The notes beneath the pieces are model-generated. The model was not told where the DNA came from, did no database searches, and worked only from the letters and a program-made list of their open reading frames with translations. DNA of 7,372 nt from Candidatus Thorarchaeota archaeon MP11T_1 (GTDB lineage Archaea > Asgardarchaeota > Thorarchaeia > Thorarchaeales > Thorarchaeaceae): NCBI GenBank assembly GCA_002825515.1, contig PJET01000202.1, forward strand, positions 1-7,372, read 5' to 3'. The first letter of the stretch is position 1. Every line of letters begins with the position of its first letter. Position numbers and translations under genes: made by a program. Below are positions 1 to 5,895 of the stretch, piece after piece.

Positions 1-1
1 T

Positions 2-40
2 ATTGTCAAAGAAATTCTTACAGGATTTGCTAGTCAGTAA
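2..40 (+). other. Possible 3' end of an upstream gene
   Basis: The first bases may hold the tail of a gene that starts outside the window. One frame reads IVKEILTGFASQ and stops with TAA at 38-40. A second frame reads LSKKFLQDLLVSNSFK and stops with TAG at 51-53. Both look protein-like and are too short to choose between with certainty, so no function can be given. Confidence 0.3.
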
Positions 41-42
41 TA

Positions 43-60
43 GTTTTAAGTAGTAATTAC
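43..60 (+). promoter_or_regulatory. Candidate archaeal promoter and operator of the regulator/lipoate operon
   Basis: A TATA-like stretch TTTTAAG lies at 44-50. A start of transcription about 25 bases downstream would fall at about 70-75, giving a leader of only a few bases before the ATG at 80. Between the box and that point sits a perfect 8-base palindrome, GTAATTAC (53-60), where a repressor could block transcription. The box and palindrome are seen in the sequence; their function, and any autoregulation by the TrmB-like product, is inferred. Confidence 0.4.
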
Positions 61-79
61 ACATAATTTTTTGACCAAA

Positions 80-814
80 ATGAATATGCCAAGTTTGAAA
101 ATAACAGACAAGATCAGCAATCGCGCAGTTAGTACTCTTAGAGAGATAGGTTTTGGAGCTCATGAAACAGCTGTAATTCTAGCTCTTAATATGATGGAGT
201 CTGTGACAGTTTCAGATCTTTCCGAAGAAACAGGAATCCATCACGCTAATCTATACTCAATACTTGATTCATTAGTTGGAAAAGGAATAGTTGTCCAACA
301 TGAAGGACGTCCCAGGGTATATCAGTTCGCCCCACTTTCGCATCTAAAAGAAATCCTAACTTCAAAATTAAAGCAGTTGTTTGAAGACCTCTCCAAACTT
401 CAGGAGTCGAGAGTCACAACCAAAGCTCTACCTGCACTCATTTACACAATTAGAGGACAAAACGATGTTATGTCAAAGATATTTTCTATGATTAAAAGAG
501 CAGAAGATACAATTCTTCTAGTTGCGCCAAAATTGGAAAATTTTGGTGATGGTATTATTCTTGCATTGAATGAAGCGAATGATCGTAATGTGAAGATACG
601 TTCAATTTTGGGAAGACGCACCGAGGTCAAAATGCCTCACTTCCAACAGCGTATTAAGGAAGATACTCTAGCAATCGACATAGTCATTGACTCAGAGGAA
701 GCATTGATTTCAATGCCTGACATGAGTGTGTGTGGCTGGACAGATAATCCGCTGATATCAATGCAACTCGAGAGTTTTCTCGAACAGACTTGGCAAATAT
801 CAAAAAAGGTGTAA
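80..814 (+). CDS. TrmB-family winged-helix transcriptional regulator
   Basis: A 244-residue DNA-binding regulator. Residues about 15-85 form a TrmB-type winged helix: the LREIGFGAHETAVILAL opening helix, a recognition region around EETGIHHANLYSILDSL, and the wing GRPRVYQF. A charged helical stretch (about 86-110) follows, probably a dimerisation coiled coil, and then an effector-binding domain of about 130 residues of the kind TrmB proteins use to sense sugars or other small molecules. The ligand cannot be read from the sequence. I chose ATG 80 over the in-frame TTG at 71 because a TATA-like box at 44-50 would place the transcript start near 70-75; ATG 86 is also possible. It ends 3 bases before the reductase gene, so it most likely heads and controls the operon through LplB. 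A local role as repressor or activator is inferred. Confidence 0.85.
   Translation: MNMPSLKITDKISNRAVSTLREIGFGAHETAVILALNMMESVTVSDLSEETGIHHANLYSILDSLVGKGIVVQHEGRPRVYQFAPLSHLKEILTSKLKQLFEDLSKLQESRVTTKALPALIYTIRGQNDVMSKIFSMIKRAEDTILLVAPKLENFGDGIILALNEANDRNVKIRSILGRRTEVKMPHFQQRIKEDTLAIDIVIDSEEALISMPDMSVCGWTDNPLISMQLESFLEQTWQISKKV
807..811 (+). promoter_or_regulatory. Ribosome binding site of the geranylgeranyl reductase gene
   Basis: AGGTG lies 6 bases before ATG 818 and matches the archaeal GGAGGTGATC anti-16S consensus. It sits inside the last codons of the regulator gene, so the two genes are probably translated from one transcript. Confidence 0.65.
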
Positions 815-817
815 TTA

Positions 818-2188
818 ATGGCAGATTATGATGTTATTGTTGCAGGTGCTGGAACTGGGGGAGCAACCACTGCGTACACACTTGCCAAAAGAGGTCATTC
901 AGTACTTCTAATAGATAGAAAGGAACGTGATAATATTGGTAACAAGACATGTGGGGATGCTTTAGGTTCACATCATATTAGTGAGCTAAGGGAGCTTGTC
1001 GGCACCCCTGAACTCCCCTCTGGAATTGTTGAATATGAGGTTAATGGGATTGATCTTATTGCCCCAGACAGGGACCATAGATTAAGAATGCAAGGACCCA
1101 CAACAACTGGTATGTCCTTCAACCGCCTCAAGATGGGGCAATGGTTTGTAGGACTTGCGGAGAATGCTGGAGCAGAAGTTATGGCTTCAACTCGCGTGAA
1201 AAAACTTGTCTTTGAAAATGGAAAAGTAGCTGGAGTCAAGTTGTCACAAGAAGGAGGTTCAGAAAAAGAGTACAGCAGCCACATCGTTGTTGATGCCACC
1301 GGTGCAACAGGAATGCTTCGAATGCAGCTTCCTGAAACGTCCCCAGTAGAACGTCATATAGCAAGCGAGGATAGGATGGTTGCCTGGCGTGACATCTATG
1401 AAACCCCTGAATATGAATTCGAAACACCAGACATTCTTGAAATATTCTGGAATCAGGAAGAAACACTTGGTGGATACACTTGGGTTTTCCCGCAAGGCAA
1501 GAATCGTGTTAATGTTGGAAACGGTGTAATGACAATTGAAGGGCACCGCAATCCAAAAGACATTCAGTATGATTTTGTAAAGAAGACGTGGATTGATTCA
1601 TGGGGCGAAATTAAAGTCCTTGATAGCAGTGGTGGAGTTGCGCCTATTCGAAGGCCTATTGATACGATGGTTGATGACAACTTCATGCTTGTGGGAGATG
1701 CTGCATGCCAAGTTAACCCCATACATGGAGGTGGTATTGGTTCATCACTGTTAGGTGGAGCTCATGCTGGGATTGTGGCATCTGAAGCACTTGAGAGAAA
1801 CGATACATCTATTGAATCACTATGGGACTATAATCCGCGATATCACAAGAGTTATGGTTCGAAACAAGCAGCACTTGATGTCTTTAGATGGTTCTTGTTG
1901 AACATCACAAATGAGGACATTGACTTTGCTTTCAGAAAACAGATCATCAAGGCAAGTGATCTTCTGGATACATCTATGACTGGAGAGGTCAAGTTTGGGG
2001 CTGGAGAGAAGTTCAAAAGGTTGGTAGCAGGGTTTGGCAAAATACCTCTTCTCCTTCGTGTATCAAAAGTAGCAGGTCTAATGAATGACATCAGACGGGT
2101 CTACAGAGAGTATCCATCTTCTCCCAAGGACTTGAACGCTTGGAAAGAAAAGCTTGTGCCAATTTATGCCGCAGCCAAAGAAGCCTAG
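818..2188 (+). CDS. Geranylgeranyl reductase family FAD-dependent oxidoreductase
   Basis: A 456-residue flavoprotein. The N-terminus has the FAD dinucleotide fold (VIVAGAGTGGATTA, about 7-19), then a Cys within NKTCGDALG (Cys45), at the place where archaeal geranylgeranyl reductases carry a redox-relevant cysteine. Further on are VVDATGATG (157-165), the family hallmark YTWVFP followed by NVGNG (220-236), and the second FAD motif GDAACQVNPIHGGGIGSS (293-310). Known members saturate the geranylgeranyl chains of archaeal ether lipids or related prenyl substrates, taking electrons from ferredoxin-like donors or NAD(P)H at the membrane surface. Its full length and intact motifs argue for an active enzyme. 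The substrate here is open: the gene lies between a TrmB regulator and lipoate genes rather than beside lipid genes, and the family is broad enough that a different polyprenyl or unrelated unsaturated substrate is possible. Confidence 0.88.
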   Translation: MADYDVIVAGAGTGGATTAYTLAKRGHSVLLIDRKERDNIGNKTCGDALGSHHISELRELVGTPELPSGIVEYEVNGIDLIAPDRDHRLRMQGPTTTGMSFNRLKMGQWFVGLAENAGAEVMASTRVKKLVFENGKVAGVKLSQEGGSEKEYSSHIVVDATGATGMLRMQLPETSPVERHIASEDRMVAWRDIYETPEYEFETPDILEIFWNQEETLGGYTWVFPQGKNRVNVGNGVMTIEGHRNPKDIQYDFVKKTWIDSWGEIKVLDSSGGVAPIRRPIDTMVDDNFMLVGDAACQVNPIHGGGIGSSLLGGAHAGIVASEALERNDTSIESLWDYNPRYHKSYGSKQAALDVFRWFLLNITNEDIDFAFRKQIIKASDLLDTSMTGEVKFGAGEKFKRLVAGFGKIPLLLRVSKVAGLMNDIRRVYREYPSSPKDLNAWKEKLVPIYAAAKEA

Positions 2189-2250
2189 GAGATAATGTGG
2201 AATGCTCTTTTCTTTGAGCCTGTTCACTTCTTCCTAAAGAGGTCAATCGG
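2189..2250 (+). promoter_or_regulatory. Leader-like gap with ribosome site for the M23-like gene
   Basis: This is the only sizeable gap (62 bases) inside the six-gene cluster. AGAGGT at 2238-2243 stands 7 bases before ATG 2251 and is a reasonable ribosome site. A second purine-rich match, AGGAG (2187-2191), overlaps the reductase stop codon and precedes two tiny ORFs, one of 21 codons from ATG 2195 that overlaps the next gene's start, and one of 11 codons from ATG 2202. I see no convincing TATA box. A pyrimidine-rich run (2206-2215) could weaken elongation. Confidence 0.4.
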
Positions 2251-3231
2251 ATGCGAGTAGTAGGATCTGCTGCTGGAATTAGCATTCGTGCTCCAGATGA
2301 TTCCTACTTCTCTTACTTCAATAGTCCCTACGTAGGTCACTATAATGGATCAGCGATAGATATCTACCCACGGCATCAGCTTTGGCATGGTGATATTATC
2401 ACGCCAGTATCTGGAGAAGTCATTAAAATCAAGAAAATGAAGATGGGACAACCAAAGGATTTTCCTACAAGCGATTTCGACTATGGGATTGGGATTCTCC
2501 CTGAGGAATCGAATAGTGACATAGTACGTATAATGCATTGTGAACCCAGTGTGTCCGAGGGAGAAATCGTTGATCTAGGCGATAAAATAGGAAATGCAAT
2601 CCGTTCTCGTTATTTCAATTATTGGACCGGGCCACACTATCATGTTGAGATTGTTCCCCTAAAATCATTTGAACGCTCCACAAAATCCTATCCTCTTGAA
2701 TTAGTGTACAATTTCAAACCCATAAAATCACAGGGTGTTGTCACAAAAGTTGAATTCTTGGTTAGTTCTGTTACTGAAGATCATATCATCGGATATGCAG
2801 AAAATCTTGGACACGCTTCAATTGGAGATTTGGTGGGACTCCCAGCAATAAGTGAAGACTATGAAATCAAGGGAATTCTGGATGGAGGACTCTCACACTA
2901 CAGAATTGGAGGAGTCATTGGTTCTGGGAACCTTAGAGAAGGCTCACAGGTTTTTCTTCTAGAACCCTCAGTGGGTACTGTTCGTCAGGCCAAATTTGGT
3001 ACTTCCCCTTTCAATCGCGGGCCATCTGTAACATCTTTCTTGGACACAACCGAACTTCGAGGTTTCTCATGCTTTATCTACTCAAAACACTACACGAGGA
3101 AACAAGTACCACAGCTAATCCTTATCCCAAAGAAATATGGACAGTTGAAGGGTCTTTTCGCTGAAGGAAACCTACACGAGTTTCGAATAATGCAAAGCGA
3201 CAACACGGTTAAAGCAGGTCAAGTCATATAA
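2251..3231 (+). CDS. M23/LytM-fold metallopeptidase-like protein with unknown C-terminal half
   Basis: A 326-residue protein. Residues about 27-135 match the duplicated hybrid fold of M23 peptidases: GHYNGSAIDIYP (29-40) gives His30 and Asp37; PVSGEVIKIKK follows; RIMHCEPSVSEGEIVDLGDKIG (93-114) gives His96; and GPHYHVEI (128-135) gives the HxH pair His129/His131. All five metal-binding and catalytic positions known from LytM are therefore present, though the His30-Asp37 spacing is longer than the usual HxxxD. Residues about 160-326 look beta-rich and I recognise no family. There is no signal peptide or membrane segment, so the protein is probably cytoplasmic. That is odd for a family that mostly cuts cell-wall peptides, in an organism that appears archaeal and so would lack murein. 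It lies 6 bases before the radical SAM gene. Its substrate is unknown; a role in the lipoate cluster is inference from position only. Confidence 0.72.
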   Translation: MRVVGSAAGISIRAPDDSYFSYFNSPYVGHYNGSAIDIYPRHQLWHGDIITPVSGEVIKIKKMKMGQPKDFPTSDFDYGIGILPEESNSDIVRIMHCEPSVSEGEIVDLGDKIGNAIRSRYFNYWTGPHYHVEIVPLKSFERSTKSYPLELVYNFKPIKSQGVVTKVEFLVSSVTEDHIIGYAENLGHASIGDLVGLPAISEDYEIKGILDGGLSHYRIGGVIGSGNLREGSQVFLLEPSVGTVRQAKFGTSPFNRGPSVTSFLDTTELRGFSCFIYSKHYTRKQVPQLILIPKKYGQLKGLFAEGNLHEFRIMQSDNTVKAGQVI

Positions 3232-3237
3232 GAGTTG

Positions 3238-4224
3238 ATGACTTTGGTTGAGAGAGTTCGTCTATCTTTAGGTACAGCAATTCAGATTGGCCTTGAAGCT
3301 GGAGACAATGATCCAAACTTCACGACCGCATTCCTCATGACTTTTAGAGAAGGTGGTTGTGAAGCAAACTGCGCATTCTGTCCACAAGCTCAAGAAAGTA
3401 CATCCACATCTGATAGATTATCTCGAATATCTTGGCCAGATTATGTTTTTTTCGAAGTAATTCAAAATTGGCCTGCATCGGGTCAGTTCAGAAGGATTTG
3501 TGTTCAGACAATATGTTATCCCGAGGTTGTGGATGATGTAGTTGAAATTGTTAGTGAACTACGAAGAGTCACCAATTTGCCAATATCTGTTGCAATACAT
3601 CCTATTACTCCAAATGAGATGTCTAGGCTAAAGGAAACCGGAATTTCAAATATTGGGATTGCGCTTGATGCTGGTACACCTGAAATCTTCGAGAGGATCA
3701 AAGGACAACATCGTGGAGCTGCATATAGATGGGAATCTCATCGTCAAGGACTTGAGGATGCCCTACGAATATTTGGCAAAGGAAATGTTGCAACTCATCT
3801 TATTGTCGGTTTGGGAGAAACAGAGAAGGAAGCAGCAGATTTTATTCTAGAAATGTATGAGCTGGGAATCAATGTTGGATTATTTGCCTTCACAAACATC
3901 AAAGGCACTTCACTTCAAGATAATTCCCCACCAGAACTCTCATCATATAGAAGGATTCAGGTAGTAAGACATTTGATTTCTCAGGGTCTTCTCAAGTCAG
4001 ACCAGATAGTCGAAAATCCAGATAGAAGTATTTCATTAGACATTAGTAGAGACACGCTTTGGCAAGTCTTATCATCAGGGGTGGCGTTTCAAGTGACTGG
4101 CTGTAAAGGCTGTAACCGTCCATTCTATAATGAGAGACCTCTTGGTCCGATGTATAATTATCCTCGGCCTCTGACTAATGAGGAAGTATTGAGAGCGATA
4201 GATGAATCAAACTTGGTGGTGTGA
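3238..4224 (+). CDS. BioB-like radical SAM protein, probable LipS-type lipoyl synthase subunit
   Basis: A 328-residue radical SAM enzyme. The SAM-cluster motif is GGCEANCAFCPQ, CX3CX2C at Cys41, Cys45 and Cys48. The BioB-like barrel continues with SVAIHPITPNEMSRLKE, NIGIALDAGTPEIFERIKG and HLIVGLGETEKEA. Four further cysteines, Cys88/Cys93 (CX4C) and Cys289/Cys292 (CX2C in GCKGCNRPFYNE), could hold a second iron-sulfur cluster as a sulfur donor. LipS1 and LipS2, a pair of BioB-like proteins in Thermococcus and sulfur oxidisers, together insert sulfur into protein-bound octanoyl groups. Direct linkage to LplA and LplB makes that role the best call, but I cannot decide between LipS1 and LipS2, and no partner is in the window. 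Biotin synthase is the main alternative, made less likely by the absence of biotin genes. I prefer ATG 3238 to TTG 3235; the ribosome site is weak, suggesting translational coupling. Confidence 0.78.
   Translation: MTLVERVRLSLGTAIQIGLEAGDNDPNFTTAFLMTFREGGCEANCAFCPQAQESTSTSDRLSRISWPDYVFFEVIQNWPASGQFRRICVQTICYPEVVDDVVEIVSELRRVTNLPISVAIHPITPNEMSRLKETGISNIGIALDAGTPEIFERIKGQHRGAAYRWESHRQGLEDALRIFGKGNVATHLIVGLGETEKEAADFILEMYELGINVGLFAFTNIKGTSLQDNSPPELSSYRRIQVVRHLISQGLLKSDQIVENPDRSISLDISRDTLWQVLSSGVAFQVTGCKGCNRPFYNERPLGPMYNYPRPLTNEEVLRAIDESNLVV
4215..4219 (+). promoter_or_regulatory. Ribosome binding site of lplA
   Basis: GGTGG, within GGTGGTG at 4215-4221, stands 5 bases before ATG 4225 and lies inside the last codons of the radical SAM gene. 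The stop codon TGA (4222-4224) directly abuts the ATG, typical of translational coupling. Confidence 0.55.
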
Positions 4225-4992
4225 ATGGATAAATTTCGATTCATTGACTTGACAGCAAATAGTGCCTTCGAGAATATGGCCATAGATGAAGCCATTATGC
4301 TAGCTATTAGGGATGATAAGGTTCCACCGACACTTCGATTGTATCGATGGAAACCATCAGCTGTTTCAATAGGAACATTCCAAGGTATGCTCGATGAAGT
4401 TGATGTAGAGTTTTGCAAATCCAATGGGATTGATTTCATTCGTAGAATTACTGGCGGAGGTGCTGTTTTTCATGATTATGAAGGAGAAGTCACATACAGT
4501 ATTCTAATGCCAAAGGGACACAGACTTGCACCAAATGATATACTTGATTCATATCGTCTTCTCTGTGGTGGAATAATTAAGGGTCTGGAACTTCTGGGTA
4601 TTGAAGCAGAATTTAAGCCAATCAACGATGTCAATGCTGGTGGAAAAAAGATCTCAGGGAATGCAATGACCAGACGCCACACTTGTGTTCTGCAGCATGG
4701 AACTGTTTTACTGGATTTGGATGTTAATCTAATGTTCTCAATACTGAAGGTGCCCCAAGAAAAAATCTCAGACAAAATGATAGCTGATGTAAAAGAGCGA
4801 GTTACTTCTATCCGTGATGTTCTTGGCAGGGATGTGCAGATTACTGAACTGCAAAATGCGCTGAAACAGGGATTTTCGGAAGCATTGGAAATTCATTTAG
4901 TTCCAGACAAGCTTACAGTAGCAGAAAAGGAAACAGCGACTAGACTTGCTACGGAAAAATACTCAACCAATGAATGGAATTTCTCAAGGTGA
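4225..4992 (+). CDS. lplA: Lipoate-protein ligase A, catalytic domain
   Basis: A 255-residue member of the biotin/lipoate ligase family. It activates lipoate or octanoate with ATP to an acyl-AMP and transfers it to a lysine of carrier proteins such as GcvH or 2-oxoacid dehydrogenase E2. Visible hallmarks are RLYRWKPSAVSIGTFQ (38-53), the nucleotide/lipoyl-binding loop RRITGGGAVFHD (73-84), NDVNAGGKKISGNA (134-147) with the catalytic lysine at about position 142, and QHGTVLLDLD. It has the length of a stand-alone large domain, without the C-terminal domain fused in E. coli LplA; that domain is the next gene. It begins immediately after the radical SAM stop codon. Because the neighbour is LipS-like, the ligase may be of the sLpl type that supplies octanoyl as well as lipoyl groups. 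Octanoyl transferase specificity cannot be read by eye. Confidence 0.92.
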   Translation: MDKFRFIDLTANSAFENMAIDEAIMLAIRDDKVPPTLRLYRWKPSAVSIGTFQGMLDEVDVEFCKSNGIDFIRRITGGGAVFHDYEGEVTYSILMPKGHRLAPNDILDSYRLLCGGIIKGLELLGIEAEFKPINDVNAGGKKISGNAMTRRHTCVLQHGTVLLDLDVNLMFSILKVPQEKISDKMIADVKERVTSIRDVLGRDVQITELQNALKQGFSEALEIHLVPDKLTVAEKETATRLATEKYSTNEWNFSR

Positions 4993-4993
4993 G
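4986..4993 (+). promoter_or_regulatory. Ribosome binding site that sets the lplB start
   Basis: AAGGTGAG overlaps the lplA stop codon (4990-4992) and ends 4 bases before ATG 4998. This supports ATG 4998 over the in-frame ATG at 4974, which lies inside lplA and would add eight residues not resembling LplB. Confidence 0.65.
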
Positions 4994-4997
4994 ATTT

Positions 4998-5285
4998 ATG
5001 CGTGAGTCCAGTTATAAAATTCCAGAAGGAAAACTAGTGAAGGTAAAACTTTGGGTTTCTTCGGGACAAATTGAAAATGTTGAAATCTTAGGTGACTTCT
5101 TTCTACACCCTGAAGAAACTCTCGTCAGCATAGAGGATTCACTACTTGGAGCACCTGCTGATGAGAGCATCATTGAATTGAGAATATCGAGAACTTTGAC
5201 AGAAGCAAACGCTTCACTTGTTGGAGCAACAGCAAAAGATATAGCTAAAACAATCATGATGGCATGGAATGCCAATGAATCCTAG
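4998..5285 (+). CDS. lplB: Lipoate-protein ligase accessory subunit (LplB, C-terminal-domain type)
   Basis: A 95-residue protein matching the separate C-terminal domain of lipoate ligase found in Thermoplasma and other archaea. It opens with SYKIPEGKLVKVKLWV (5-20), continues with VEILGDFFLHPEE (29-40), and ends in an alpha-helical part with ISRTLTEANASLVGA and AKDIAKTIMMAW. In split ligases this subunit is needed, together with LplA, for the activation step. The gene follows lplA by 5 bases. Its TAG stop shares the CTAG at 5282-5285 with the stop of the opposing gene. Start chosen by the ribosome site at 4986-4993 and by family resemblance beginning at the YK(I/V)P motif. Confidence 0.88.
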   Translation: MRESSYKIPEGKLVKVKLWVSSGQIENVEILGDFFLHPEETLVSIEDSLLGAPADESIIELRISRTLTEANASLVGATAKDIAKTIMMAWNANES

Positions 5286-5815
5286 ATCGTTTCTATTGAA
5301 ATTTTGAGTCTTTTACGACCGACATCGGTGACATTCTCAATCGTGATGTGTGATTTTTCCAATGTCATCTCAAACTTATCTTCAACGCCAAAATAGACGT
5401 TCTCAAGTCTTTCTATTGGCGGGTCTGTTGTAAGATCATCTGGACTTTGAGGTTGTAATGCAACCATTCTGTCACTCGAACCCTGAAGATTCCAGATTGT
5501 AGAAACTATATTGTCAGCTTTCTTCCTATCAACTAGTGGTGTAACAGCAGCAATGAAACTCTTTGCTAAATCCCTACCAAAGGGACTAATGGTCATTGGT
5601 CCGCCAATCCAATCTCTGTCGAGATATAAGACACCTTTATGCACCATTTGAGATCTGTCTACTTTCATTTTAACATCGATGAACTCTTGAAACCCTCCAG
5701 GTTTAAGAAAAATCTCCTGCATCCCATCAGCGATTTGTCGCCTTCCACTCTCTGAGAAATTGAAAAAAGAAAATAGACTCGTTTTTCTGAGTTCATCATA
5801 ACTCATCAAGAACAT
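5282..5815 (-). CDS. Hypothetical protein, 177 residues, unrecognised
   Basis: I do not recognise the family. The product is soluble, with no signal peptide or membrane segment. The first third is mixed charged and aromatic (SYDELRKTSLFSFFNFSES), the middle carries GVLYLDRDWIGGPMTISPFG and a helical stretch ending STIWNLQG, and the last 40 residues look like beta strands (VYFGVEDKFEM, HITIENVTDVGRKRLKIS). Coding is supported by the long open frame and reasonable composition rather than by homology. It lies 80 bases downstream of the transporter gene on the same strand and meets lplB tail to tail with overlapping stops. ATG 5815 would suit a nearly leaderless transcript from a GTTTAAT box at 5843-5849. 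ATG 5806 (MSYDEL) with GAGG ten bases upstream is the alternative. Confidence 0.7.
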   Translation of the reverse strand: MFLMSYDELRKTSLFSFFNFSESGRRQIADGMQEIFLKPGGFQEFIDVKMKVDRSQMVHKGVLYLDRDWIGGPMTISPFGRDLAKSFIAAVTPLVDRKKADNIVSTIWNLQGSSDRMVALQPQSPDDLTTDPPIERLENVYFGVEDKFEMTLEKSHITIENVTDVGRKRLKISIETI

Positions 5816-5841
5816 TCCTCACGGTGGAATTTCGTACAGGA

Positions 5842-5850
5842 CAATTAAAC
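5842..5850 (-). promoter_or_regulatory. Candidate TATA box of the hypothetical gene
   Basis: On the minus strand TGTTTAATTG reads across this site. It is centred about 31 bases before ATG 5815, so transcription would start a few bases before that codon. The same GTTTAAT core recurs at 6868-6874 before the transporter gene. Assignment is by position and resemblance only. Confidence 0.35.
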
Positions 5851-5881
5851 ACATTTTCCTTTTTCTCTATTAGTGTTGCCC

Positions 5882-5894
5882 TAAGATTATCTTA
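5882..5894. repeat. Perfect 13-base palindrome after the transporter stop
   Basis: TAAGAT-T-ATCTTA is a perfect inverted repeat with a one-base centre, lying just past the TAA stop of the transporter gene and about 35-40 bases upstream of the TATA-like box of the next minus-strand gene. It is too tight for an RNA hairpin and AT-rich, so a protein-binding site is more plausible than a terminator. It may be chance. Confidence 0.35.
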
Positions 5895-5895
5895 C

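Noticed and set aside
973..1546. Several open frames of 76-108 codons on the minus strand inside the reductase gene.
   Set aside because: They lie wholly opposite a gene with clear family motifs, have unlikely compositions and no ribosome sites; they are shadows.
2431..2450. KKMKMG in the M23-like protein recalls the MKM lysine motif of biotinyl and lipoyl carrier domains.
   Set aside because: It falls in the strand after PVSGEV of the M23 pattern, not in the hairpin-turn position of carrier domains, and no matching flanking residues are seen. The similarity is most likely chance.
3235..3237. TTG at 3235 as start of the radical SAM gene.
   Set aside because: It directly precedes ATG 3238 and adds only one residue; no ribosome site favours it.
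3653..3850. A 65-codon plus-strand frame inside the radical SAM gene.
   Set aside because: It overlaps the radical SAM barrel in another frame and has no ribosome site or recognisable product.
4476..4775. A 99-codon minus-strand frame opposite lplA.
   Set aside because: It lies opposite the conserved ligase motifs and resembles no protein; treated as a shadow frame.
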